Under the pieces are notes generated by a model that searched no databases, was not told the origin of the DNA, and saw nothing but the letters and a program-made list of their open reading frames with translations. A stretch of DNA of 17,452 nucleotides, from positions 1-17,452 of the forward strand of contig NZ_CAIP01000235.1 of NCBI RefSeq assembly GCF_000297435.1. Direction: 5' to 3'. Shown here one piece after another: positions 1-7,060 of this stretch; position 1 is the first letter of the stretch, and each line of letters starts with the position of its first letter. The DNA comes from Microcystis sp. T1-4 (GTDB lineage Bacteria; Cyanobacteriota; Cyanobacteriia; Cyanobacteriales; Microcystaceae). The translations under genes were made by a program, and so were the position numbers.

Positions 1-99
1 GTTATCAGTTATCAGTTATCAGTTATCAGTTATCAGTTATCAGTTATCAGTTATCAGTTATCAGTTATCAGTTATCAGTTATCAGTTATCAGTTATCAG
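1..99. repeat. Heptamer tandem repeat (GTTATCA)14
   Basis: Fourteen perfect head-to-tail copies of GTTATCA occupy 1-98, with one extra G. The array reaches the window edge, so its true length is unknown. It resembles the short tandemly repeated heptamers described in filamentous and unicellular cyanobacteria. Two AAGTTTT heptamers follow at 104-117. No gene is visible in 1-241. Confidence 0.95.
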
Positions 100-161
100 A
101 TGTAAGTTTTAAGTTTTAAGTTAATTAGTTATTTAGTTATTTATTTATCTTCATCTTTATC

Positions 162-228
162 CCTGTTTACTGTTTACTTTTCACTGTTTACTGTTTACTG
201 ATCACTGTTTACTGTTTACTGATCACTG
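162..228. repeat. 21-bp tandem repeat built of ACTG heptamers
   Basis: Two perfect 21-bp units lie at 183-203 and 204-224, each made of the heptamers ACTGTTT, ACTGTTT and ACTGATC. A degenerate third unit precedes them (162-182) and a partial unit follows (225-228). The array ends 13 bases before the permease ATG, so the immediate upstream region of that gene is made of repeat, with no recognisable promoter or Shine-Dalgarno. Confidence 0.9.
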
Positions 229-241
229 AATGTAACTAACC

Positions 242-1456
242 ATGGAAATGCTCGAAAACCTGAAAATGGCTTTTTCCGCTTTGATGGGCAATAAACTGCG
301 TAGTGGTCTGACTATGCTAGGAATTGCTATCGGTAACGCCTCCGTCATTGCCCTAGTGGGAGTGGGTGAAGGAGCGCAAAAAGTCGCCCTCGAGCAGTTT
401 GAAGCTCTCGGTCCGAATGTTTTATTTGTTTCCACCTCCTCGCGCAATGTCCGGCGGACAATTCCTAATCCCCGGCCCCTCACCTACGAAGATGCTCAAG
501 CGATCGCATCTCAAGTTCCCGCCATTGCCGCCATTTCTCCCGAATTGAGCGGTAAAAAAATCTTATCCTTCGGTAATAGAACCAGTAATAGCCCCCTGAT
601 TGGGGTGGGAGCCGAGTACCTAAACGTGCGTAACCGTCAACTATCTAAAGGTAGATTTATTATGGAATCTGACCTGAAACGGGATAATCGGGTGATTGTC
701 TTGGGAGCGGAATTAGCTAAAAATCTCTTTGGTAATCGCAATCCCGTCGGCGAAAATCTTCGCATCGGCGATCTTAGTTTTCAAGTTATTGGAGTTTTAC
801 AGGCGAAAGGCTCCTTATTTGAGGCTAATCAGGACGATCGAGCCTTAATTCCCCTAACTACCATGTCTAATCAGGTTCAAGGGCGCAATTCTATCTTTGG
901 CATTCCCCTGACTCATATTTCTGTCTTGGCTAAAAACTCCGCCCAAATTAAAGCCGCCCAGTTTCAGATTAGCAACCTGCTGCAAATGCGTCATCAGGTC
1001 AGTGACGAGAATTATGTGCAGATTTTCCCCCAAACCGCAGTCTTAGAAATGACCAAAGAGACTAACGAGAGTTTAACTAGAATGTTAGCCTCGATCGCCA
1101 GTATATCCCTTTTTGTCGGGGGAATCGGTGTCATGAATATTATGCTCGTGTCAGTCACGGAAAGAACCCAAGAAATCGGGTTAAGAAAGGCTTTAGGAGC
1201 GAAAGAAGGGGATATAAAAGGTCAATTTCTGATTGAATCGGTTATTTTAGCCACCACGGGCGGAATTATCGGGATTTTTGTCGGCATTCAAGGAATGTAT
1301 CTAGCGGGAATTTTTGCCGCTCTAACCACCAGTATCTCAATCCCTGCCATAATTCTCGCTTTAGGAGTTTCCAGTGCCATCGGTCTAATTTTCGGTGTTG
1401 TTCCCGCTCATCGTGCCGCTAAATTGGATCCAATCGTTGCTTTGAGAAGATTATAG
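242..1456 (+). CDS. ABC transporter permease, MacB/FtsX family
   Basis: This 404-residue protein has the layout of MacB-type permeases: one N-terminal membrane helix (about 23-42), a large periplasmic MacB_PCD region (about 43-280), then three C-terminal helices (about 282-304, 330-356 and 367-388) forming the FtsX domain. The signature GGIGVMNIMLVSV at 293-305, followed by ERTQEIGLRKALGA, and the ending PAHRAAKLDPIVALRRL are typical of the family. Such permeases dimerise in the inner membrane and work with a MacB/LolD-type ATPase and often an HlyD-like adaptor, using ATP to drive export or mechanotransmission. Neither partner is in the window; they could lie to the left. The substrate cannot be told. 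ATG 242 is used; ATG 248 is also possible, and neither has a clear ribosome binding site. Only 5 bp separate its stop from that of the convergent hisD-like gene. Confidence 0.9.
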   Translation: MEMLENLKMAFSALMGNKLRSGLTMLGIAIGNASVIALVGVGEGAQKVALEQFEALGPNVLFVSTSSRNVRRTIPNPRPLTYEDAQAIASQVPAIAAISPELSGKKILSFGNRTSNSPLIGVGAEYLNVRNRQLSKGRFIMESDLKRDNRVIVLGAELAKNLFGNRNPVGENLRIGDLSFQVIGVLQAKGSLFEANQDDRALIPLTTMSNQVQGRNSIFGIPLTHISVLAKNSAQIKAAQFQISNLLQMRHQVSDENYVQIFPQTAVLEMTKETNESLTRMLASIASISLFVGGIGVMNIMLVSVTERTQEIGLRKALGAKEGDIKGQFLIESVILATTGGIIGIFVGIQGMYLAGIFAALTTSISIPAIILALGVSSAIGLIFGVVPAHRAAKLDPIVALRRL

Positions 1457-1461
1457 TTTTT

Positions 1462-2718
1462 CTAGGTCTTGTCCTGACCTCGGTATTCTATACCAGCATC
1501 CGTTGCCGTAAATCCCTCCGCTTGCGCTAATATTTGCAGATTATGGGCTATGGAGGCGAAAGAATCGGCGGGATATTCGATCAAAGTGGCGGAATCGAGA
1601 AAAGTTTCCACTCCCACGGGACAACCCAAATAATCAGCCACCGCTTTTGGGGTAGTAGAACCGAGGAGAATAGTTCCCGATTGTCTCAAAGAAGATAGCT
1701 TTTGCCAAGGCTCATCGATCATCAAAGATAAATGGGTAGGAGCAAAAAGATTCGATAATTCGATCGCTTTCTCCAATGACTCCACCACCACGATTAAACC
1801 ATAATGAGCGATCGCTTTTTCCGTCAACAATCTCTGGGGATGTACCTGTAACTGTTTTTGCACTTCTTCCTGTACTATTAGGGCTAAAGCCTTATCCGTC
1901 GTCAATAAAATCGCAGCCGCTAGGGAATACTGTTCCGCTTGCGCTAATAGGTCTAGGGCCAACTGTCTGGGATTAGCTTGACTATCGGCAATAATAACCA
2001 AATCAGAAGTAATAGAGAGATAATCGATTTTTACATGGTCAGAAACCAGTTTTTTAGCCAAATTAGTGTAAAAATCACCTATTCCTGCAATCATCTCCAC
2101 GGGGGCGATCGTTTTTGTGCCGTAGGCTAAAGCGGCGATCGCCTGTGGTCCAGCCACCCGATAAATCTCACTAATACCCACCGATTGGGCCGCCACTAAA
2201 ATCGCCGGATGGATGCGTAAATCCTCATCGGCGGGAGATACCATGACAATGCGTTTAACCCCCGCTATTTTGGCAGGAATCGCCTGTTGGAGCAATAAAC
2301 TGAGATAGGCCCGTTTACCATCGGGAACAACAATTCCCACACTGTTAATCGGTTGATAACGTTTCCCCCGAACCGTACCATCCTCAGGAAACTGTACCCA
2401 AGCTTTGGGGAGACGCTGACGGTGAAAAGCCTCCATTTTTGCACAGGCAACAGCGATCGCATTTAATAAATCCTGGGACACCTGTTGATAAGCGGCATCC
2501 AGTTCCGAGCCACTCACCTTAAGTTGTTGTAGATTAAGGGACTGTTGGTAGAATTTTTCTGTGTAATCCACCAACGAGCGATCGCCAGTAAGTCGCACCT
2601 GATCGACAATCTCTCGGACAAGCGATTCTTTTTCCCGAATTTCCGGATCGTCGAACCGTTCCCGAATTCGTCTCAGTTCCGTTCTGGCTGACCATGGCTC
2701 TGTGATAATTCGCAACAT
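1462..2718 (-). CDS. hisD: Histidinol dehydrogenase homologue, active site degenerate
   Basis: The 418 residues align along their whole length with histidinol dehydrogenase, which oxidises L-histidinol to histidine with two NAD+ in the cytoplasm. Family blocks are plain: AIPAKIAGVKRIVMVSP (146-162), QAIAALAYGT (192-201), LLAQAE (257-262) and ADYLG (361-365). However, residues I recall as essential in E. coli HisD differ. Zinc ligand His262 is Gln263, catalytic Glu326 is Thr328, His367 is Gly369 and zinc ligand His419 is Thr406. Gln259, His327 and Asp360 are kept as Gln260, His329 and Asp362. GPGN is GIGD, and VPGG is VPDG. I infer a non-catalytic or re-purposed paralogue; a canonical hisD would be expected elsewhere in the genome. 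The frame is intact and contains four HIP1 sites, so it looks maintained. The start at 2718 has AGAGGA about 10 bases upstream. Confidence 0.85.
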   Translation of the reverse strand: MLRIITEPWSARTELRRIRERFDDPEIREKESLVREIVDQVRLTGDRSLVDYTEKFYQQSLNLQQLKVSGSELDAAYQQVSQDLLNAIAVACAKMEAFHRQRLPKAWVQFPEDGTVRGKRYQPINSVGIVVPDGKRAYLSLLLQQAIPAKIAGVKRIVMVSPADEDLRIHPAILVAAQSVGISEIYRVAGPQAIAALAYGTKTIAPVEMIAGIGDFYTNLAKKLVSDHVKIDYLSITSDLVIIADSQANPRQLALDLLAQAEQYSLAAAILLTTDKALALIVQEEVQKQLQVHPQRLLTEKAIAHYGLIVVVESLEKAIELSNLFAPTHLSLMIDEPWQKLSSLRQSGTILLGSTTPKAVADYLGCPVGVETFLDSATLIEYPADSFASIAHNLQILAQAEGFTATDAGIEYRGQDKT

Positions 2719-2841
2719 CGAGCTATTATCCTCTAGGGGCGAAACGAGATTAAAAAGTTTTCACTCCTCACACTCTAGCTTATCGCTTTCAATCTTGGCC
2801 GGGGAGGGAGACGAAGTCGGTTAATTTAGCCGTCGGTAGGT

Positions 2842-2897
2842 AGGAGTCAGGAGTCAGGAGATAGGAGTCGGGAGTCAGGAGTCAGGAGATAGGAGAT
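2842..2897. repeat. Heptamer array AGGAGTC/AGGAGAT, 8 units
   Basis: Eight consecutive heptamers: AGGAGTC twice, AGGAGAT, AGGAGTC, GGGAGTC, AGGAGTC, then AGGAGAT twice. The exact period of seven with point variants is the hallmark of cyanobacterial short tandem repeats. Confidence 0.9.
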
Positions 2898-2919
2898 AGC
2901 AGATTATTTTATTTATTCT

Positions 2920-2972
2920 CCCCACACCCCACACCCCAATTCATAATTCATAATTCATAATTCATAATTTAT
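2920..2972. repeat. Adjacent heptamer arrays CCCCACA and AATTCAT
   Basis: CCCCACA occurs twice plus CCCC (2920-2937) and is followed without a gap by AATTCAT four times (2938-2965) and the variant AATTTAT (2966-2972). Two unrelated heptamers joined end to end suggest slippage from separate seeds, or insertion of one array beside another. Confidence 0.88.
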
Positions 2973-3064
2973 AATTACCCACTTCCCGATTTCCCCAAGG
3001 TAACAAAACCAGATATTCTACTAAATAGTCGCCTATCACACCAGCCTGATCTCGTGGTCGTCCA

Positions 3065-4411
3065 ATGCAGTTTGCCAAGATATTAATCGCCAATCGCGGG
3101 GAAATCGCCTTAAGAATCCTTCATAGTTGCGAAGAATTGGGTATTAGAACCGTTGCCGTCCACTCTACCATCGATCGCCATGCCCTTCATGTTCAATTGG
3201 CCGATGAGAGTGTTTGTATTGGTCCGCCTCCGAGCAGCAAAAGTTACCTAAATATCCCTAATATCATCTCGGCTGCCCTAACACGCAACGCCACGGCCAT
3301 CCATCCCGGTTACGGTTTTTTGGCAGAAAACGCCCGCTTTGCCGAAATTTGTGCCGACCATCAGTTAACTTTTATCGGTCCGTCTCCCAGTGCTATTCTG
3401 GCTATGGGGGATAAATCTACCGCTAAAAAAACCATGCAAAAAGCGGGAGTTCCCACTATCCCCGGCAGTGGTGGTTTAATTACCTCAGAAGCGGAAGCAA
3501 AACGTATCGCTGATGACATCGGTTATCCTGTCCTGATTAAAGCCACCGCCGGCGGTGGAGGGCGTGGGATGCGTCTTGTCAAGAGTGCAGATGAACTAGG
3601 TAATATGTTAAAAGCCGCCCAAGGGGAAGCAGAAGCGGCTTTTGGCAATTCGGGAGTATATCTAGAAAAATTTATCGAATGTCCCCGACATATCGAGTTT
3701 CAGATTTTGGCCGATAGTCACGGTAACGTGATCCATTTAGGAGAAAGAGACTGTTCGATTCAGCGACGACACCAAAAACTGCTAGAAGAGGCCCCCAGTC
3801 CTTTTTTAACGCCGCATTTACGCTCAAAAATGGGTAATGCCGCCGTTAAAGCCGCTAAATCGATTAATTACGTCGGGGTGGGAACCGTGGAATTTTTAGT
3901 GGATAAACACGGTAATTTTTACTTCATGGAAATGAACACCCGTATTCAGGTGGAACACCCCGTCACGGAGATGATCACGGGGATAGACCTGATCCGAGAA
4001 CAAATTCTGGTGGCACAGGGCGAAAAACTGCAAATTAAGCAAGATCAGGTGATATTTAGAGGACATTCGATCGAGTGTCGCATTAATGCCGAGGATCCCG
4101 ATCACAATTTTCGCCCTCACCCCGGCAAAATTAGCGCTTATCTGCCTCCCGGCGGTCCTGGTGTCCGCATGGATTCCCACGTTTACACCGATTACGAAAT
4201 CCCCCCCTATTACGATTCCCTAATTGGGAAATTAATTGTCTGGGGAGAAAATCGCGAAACTGCGATTAAACGCATGAAACGGGCCCTGCGGGAATGTGCG
4301 ATCACGGGAGTACCGACGACTATTGATTTCCATCGTAAAATATTGGAAACTCCCGCCTTTTTAGCTGGAGATGTTTACACTAATTTCATCCAGGAACATC
4401 TCTTGCCCTAG
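3065..4411 (+). CDS. accC: Acetyl-CoA carboxylase, biotin carboxylase subunit
   Basis: At 448 residues this is full length (E. coli AccC has 449). It catalyses ATP-dependent carboxylation of biotin on AccB using bicarbonate, the first half-reaction of acetyl-CoA carboxylase, which commits carbon to fatty acid synthesis. The N-terminal pre-ATP-grasp domain starts KILIANRGEIALRI. The ATP-grasp domain has the glycine-rich loop GGGGRGMR (163-170), Lys117 and Lys159 for ATP, His209, Lys238, Glu276 and Glu289. The catalytic stretch MNTRIQVEHPVTE (290-302) and the arginine in IECRINAEDP (Arg339) are present, so nothing essential appears missing. accB and the carboxyltransferase genes are not adjacent; in cyanobacteria the acc genes are commonly scattered. 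Transcription may run on into the Uma2 genes, the first of which begins only 43 bp after the stop, but functional linkage is unlikely. Confidence 0.97.
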   Translation: MQFAKILIANRGEIALRILHSCEELGIRTVAVHSTIDRHALHVQLADESVCIGPPPSSKSYLNIPNIISAALTRNATAIHPGYGFLAENARFAEICADHQLTFIGPSPSAILAMGDKSTAKKTMQKAGVPTIPGSGGLITSEAEAKRIADDIGYPVLIKATAGGGGRGMRLVKSADELGNMLKAAQGEAEAAFGNSGVYLEKFIECPRHIEFQILADSHGNVIHLGERDCSIQRRHQKLLEEAPSPFLTPHLRSKMGNAAVKAAKSINYVGVGTVEFLVDKHGNFYFMEMNTRIQVEHPVTEMITGIDLIREQILVAQGEKLQIKQDQVIFRGHSIECRINAEDPDHNFRPHPGKISAYLPPGGPGVRMDSHVYTDYEIPPYYDSLIGKLIVWGENRETAIKRMKRALRECAITGVPTTIDFHRKILETPAFLAGDVYTNFIQEHLLP

Positions 4412-4454
4412 GGTGTTACCATAAATGTTAGGCGAGAGTAGGCTGGGGATAATA

Positions 4455-5024
4455 ATGACAGTAGAAGTTAAATTTGAATCTTGGCAACTCAGCGATGAAC
4501 AGTTCTTTCAACTTTGTCAGGATAACCGAGATTTGCGCTTGGAACGCAGCGCAAAAGGAGATTTAATTATTATGCCACCAACGGGGGGAAAAACCAGCAA
4601 TTCTAACGCTGGAATCACTGCCCAATTATGGTTATGGAATAACCTAAATAAATTAGGTGTAGTTTTTGATTCCTCCACGGGATTTAAACTACCGAATGGA
4701 GCCGATCGCTCTCCCGATGCTGCTTGGATACCTTTAGAAAAATGGCAAGCTTTAACCCCACAACAAAAGGAAAGATTTTTACCTCTATCTCCCGATTTTG
4801 TCATTGAATTAATGTCTCCTAGTGACAACATAGAAACTGCTAGGAAAAAAATGCAGGAATATTTAGATAATGGGAGTCGTTTAGGTTGGTTAATCAATAG
4901 AAAAACTAGAGAAGTAGAAATTTATCGTCAAGGACAGGCAGTAGAAATTTTAACTAATCCAGAGAGTTTATCGGGGGAAAGTATTTTATCTCAATTTGTC
5001 TTAGAACTTGATAGTATTTGGTAA
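4455..5024 (+). CDS. Uma2 family (DUF820) putative endonuclease, tandem copy A
   Basis: A 189-residue Uma2 protein, a cyanobacteria-enriched family with a PD-(D/E)XK nuclease fold whose cellular role is unknown. Family marks are PPTGG (41-45), RSPDAAWI with Asp88, PDFVIELMSPSD with Asp114 and Glu118, a lysine-rich helix (Lys131, Lys132), and LDNGSRLGWLI. Asp88, Asp114, Glu118 and one of the lysines are the likely metal and catalytic residues. I chose ATG 4455 because the neighbouring paralogue begins at the equivalent point (MTV, then KFESW) and GGGGAT lies just upstream; ATG 4425 would add ten residues not shared with that copy. The gene is followed after 26 bp by its paralogue in the same orientation, and the two probably share a transcript. 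Alternative roles such as antitoxin-less toxin or repair nuclease cannot be distinguished here. Confidence 0.88.
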   Translation: MTVEVKFESWQLSDEQFFQLCQDNRDLRLERSAKGDLIIMPPTGGKTSNSNAGITAQLWLWNNLNKLGVVFDSSTGFKLPNGADRSPDAAWIPLEKWQALTPQQKERFLPLSPDFVIELMSPSDNIETARKKMQEYLDNGSRLGWLINRKTREVEIYRQGQAVEILTNPESLSGESILSQFVLELDSIW

Positions 5025-5050
5025 TTCTATAATCCTATAAAAGAGAATCT

Positions 5051-5626
5051 ATGATGACAGTAGTAGAAATTAAATTTGAATCTTGGCAACTGAGCGATGA
5101 ACAGTTTTTTCAACTTTGTCAGGATAACCGAGATTTACGTTTGGAACGCAACCCAAAAGGAGATTTAATTATTATGCCACCGACGGGAGGAAAAACGGGC
5201 AATAGTAACGGTAGAATCACCCAACAATTATTTAATTGGTCAGATAACAATGGTAAGGGTATCGCTTTTGATTTCTCCACAGGATTTAAACTACCCAATG
5301 GAGCCGATCGCTCTCCCGATGCTGGTTGGATACCTTTAGATAAATGGCAAGCTTTAACCCCACAACAAAAGGAAAGGTTTTTACCTCTATCTCCCGATTT
5401 TGTCATTGAATTAATGTCTCCTAATGACAACATAGAAACTACTAGGAAAAAAATGCAGGAACATTTAGATAATGGGACTCGTTTGGGTTGGTTAATCAAT
5501 AGAAAAACTAGAGAAGTAGAAATTTATCGTCAAGAACAGGCAGTAGAAATTTTAACCGATCCAGAGAGTTTATCGGGGGAAAATATGCTGCCAGAATTTA
5601 GTTTAAATCTTACTTTGATTTGGTAA
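5051..5626 (+). CDS. Uma2 family (DUF820) putative endonuclease, tandem copy B
   Basis: This 191-residue Uma2 protein is about 82% identical by hand count to the gene just upstream, so the pair is a tandem duplication. All candidate active-site residues are kept (RSPD, PDFVIELMSPND, lysine helix, LGWLI). Differences cluster in two places: the segment between the TGGKT block and the STGFKLP block, and the last 15 residues. The blocks between are almost unchanged. A modest purine-rich ribosome site (AAAAGAGAA) precedes ATG 5051; ATG 5054 is equally possible. Substrate and biological role are not known for the family. Confidence 0.88.
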   Translation: MMTVVEIKFESWQLSDEQFFQLCQDNRDLRLERNPKGDLIIMPPTGGKTGNSNGRITQQLFNWSDNNGKGIAFDFSTGFKLPNGADRSPDAGWIPLDKWQALTPQQKERFLPLSPDFVIELMSPNDNIETTRKKMQEHLDNGTRLGWLINRKTREVEIYRQEQAVEILTDPESLSGENMLPEFSLNLTLIW

Positions 5627-5702
5627 ATCAGAGGTAGTGATTGCCGTTTAAAGCTTGGCTTTGTTAGGCATTGTATTCATCGATAAAATACCGAATTCAT
5701 TT

Positions 5703-6170
5703 TTAAGGAAGATAGTCATAATCAAGGATTTCTGCAAGGGTGAAGGGTGATTCAATCGGGAATAAATCAGCAGCAAGTTGATACTTTCTGAAAGTATCTT
5801 CTCTGGCTGCTAGGTAACAATCTATCCAGATTTCAGGAATCAATCTTCTCAGACTTGGACTCTCTTTTAATAAGCGTTGAACTTGTCTGCGTTGTTCAAC
5901 AATTGTGCTGCGCCACCCTTGAGCATTTGCTTCCTTTTCAGTTAGCCAGTAAGTCAATTTAAGCAGATGTTCGGCAATGACGGTTAAGCGACTTTCTAGT
6001 TCTCGTTTTTCACTCCTTCCCATCGTTTCAATTTCTTCGATCAAATTTTCTAAGTCTAATTTTTCAAAACGATGTTCTTTGAGTAAATTAGCGGTTTCTT
6101 GTAACCATCGGTAGAAATCTTCTTGATAAAGACTTTTACCTGACGAGACTAACGACTTTTCGATGCTCAT
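5703..6170 (-). CDS. DUF29 family protein
   Basis: The 155-residue product matches the DUF29 family, which is abundant in cyanobacteria and has no established function. The order of features is typical: LYQEDFYRWLQETANLL (14-30), the acidic helix LDLENLIEEIETMGRSEKREL, then HLLKLTYW, the GWRSTIVEQRRQV helix, a run of charged helices, and the C-terminal DYDYLP. There is no signal peptide or membrane segment, and the predicted structure is nearly all helical, so a soluble cytoplasmic protein is likely. It reads in the same direction as the Uma2 gene at 6270-6869, 99 bp upstream of it, and could be co-transcribed from that gene's promoter. The ribosome site is weak (AGG about ten bases before the ATG). 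Confidence 0.85.
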   Translation of the reverse strand: MSIEKSLVSSGKSLYQEDFYRWLQETANLLKEHRFEKLDLENLIEEIETMGRSEKRELESRLTVIAEHLLKLTYWLTEKEANAQGWRSTIVEQRRQVQRLLKESPSLRRLIPEIWIDCYLAAREDTFRKYQLAADLFPIESPFTLAEILDYDYLP

Positions 6171-6269
6171 TTGATGATGACCTAGAAAAAAGAATTCTTA
6201 GATAATTTTAAAGCGACTCCCCGATCTCAAAAACATTGGCAGAATATCGCAGGATTACTCCCGAAAACA

Positions 6270-6869
6270 TCAGAGCTTTAAATTTAAGCTAAAATTAGGT
6301 AAAACATCTTCACCCGATAAATCAGTGGGATTTTCTAATATTTCTACCTCCTTTCCTTGACGATAAATTTCAACTTGCCGATTCTGGGGATCGATTAACC
6401 AGCCTAACCTTGCGCCATTTTCCCTATACTCAAGCAGTTTTTTCTGTAATTTGTCAAGACTATCGGATTCAGAGCGCAATTCCACCACAAAATCGGGGCA
6501 GAGGGGAATAAATCCTTTTTTCTGCTTAGGGGTTAAAGATTCCCAGCGTTCTCGACTCACCCAAGATAGATCGGGAGAACGAATCGCCCCATTTGGTAGT
6601 ATAAATCCAGTGGAAGAGTCAAACCCGACTCCTAAAGCTTCATTTTCTTCGCACCAGCAAAACAATTGTCCTGTTATACGAAAATTACGCTGTCCTGATT
6701 CGCCACCTGTCGGGGGATTCACGATTAATTCTCCTTGGGCTGTACGTTCTAATTTTAAGTCCCGGTTGACCTCCGCAAGGGCTTCAAACTGTTCAAGGGT
6801 GATAGAGAGAGCGATCGCGCTAGGAATTTCTAAGGAGAGGGTTTCGGGTGAGGTAGTAACTGCTAACAT
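6270..6869 (-). CDS. Uma2 family (DUF820) putative endonuclease, third copy
   Basis: A 199-residue Uma2 protein, more distant from the tandem pair at 4455-5626 and with a longer N-terminus (about 20 residues before the ITLEQFEALAEVNRDLKLE block). The putative nuclease residues are in RSPDLSWV (Asp100), PDFVVELRS (Asp126, Glu130) and the helix with Lys143 and Lys144, ending LGWLIDP. It contains a HIP1 site at 6811-6818 near the start of the gene, unlike the tandem pair, suggesting longer residence in this genome. AAAGGAT lies just upstream of the ATG, and a good sigma-70-like promoter sits at 6892-6920. The DUF29 gene follows 99 bp downstream in the same direction. Confidence 0.88.
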   Translation of the reverse strand: MLAVTTSPETLSLEIPSAIALSITLEQFEALAEVNRDLKLERTAQGELIVNPPTGGESGQRNFRITGQLFCWCEENEALGVGFDSSTGFILPNGAIRSPDLSWVSRERWESLTPKQKKGFIPLCPDFVVELRSESDSLDKLQKKLLEYRENGARLGWLIDPQNRQVEIYRQGKEVEILENPTDLSGEDVLPNFSLNLKL

Positions 6870-6891
6870 AATCCTTTGATCAGGTGGAACT

Positions 6892-6920
6892 CATATATAC
6901 TATTAAAGATTATTTGTCAA
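6892..6920 (-). promoter_or_regulatory. Likely sigma-70 promoter for Uma2 gene 6270-6869
   Basis: On the minus strand a perfect TTGACA (6915-6920) is followed after 17 bases by TATATG (6892-6897), or after 15 by TATATA. It lies about 25-50 bases upstream of the ATG at 6869 and points at that gene, giving a short leader that contains AAAGGAT. Confidence 0.6.
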
Positions 6921-7060
6921 GTTTCTGCACAGAATTCTTGAGCTTGCGCTGAACAAATTCCCGATTTTTTGGGGAAACTTCCACCTCGATCGGGCGGGTT
7001 CAGTAAATAACAGGTTACAATAGCGAATAATTAACTAAATTTATCTAAAAACCATCGATC

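Larger units (their letters stand above)
2719..3064. other. Intergenic region between divergent hisD-like gene and accC
   Basis: These 346 bases hold no gene. The part nearest the hisD-like gene (2719-2840) is ordinary sequence and should carry its promoter, though I see no convincing -35/-10 pair. Positions 2842-2972 are three adjacent heptamer arrays, listed separately. The last 90 bases before accC must carry its promoter; again none is clear, and there is no strong Shine-Dalgarno before the accC ATG. Confidence 0.7.

Noticed and set aside
1..99. Possible CRISPR array or replication iterons
   Set aside because: The units are 7 bp with no spacers, and no cas, dnaA or rep gene is nearby. 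It fits the heptamer microsatellites seen elsewhere in the window.
1464..1480. Small hairpin (AGGTC/GACCT) near the convergent stops of the permease and hisD-like genes
   Set aside because: Only a 5-bp stem with no T-run on either side; it also lies within the hisD-like coding region.
4517..5499. Two similar 126-codon minus-strand frames opposite the tandem Uma2 genes (4517-4897 and 5119-5499)
   Set aside because: They resemble each other only because the Uma2 genes are duplicates; they are antisense shadows of conserved coding sequence.
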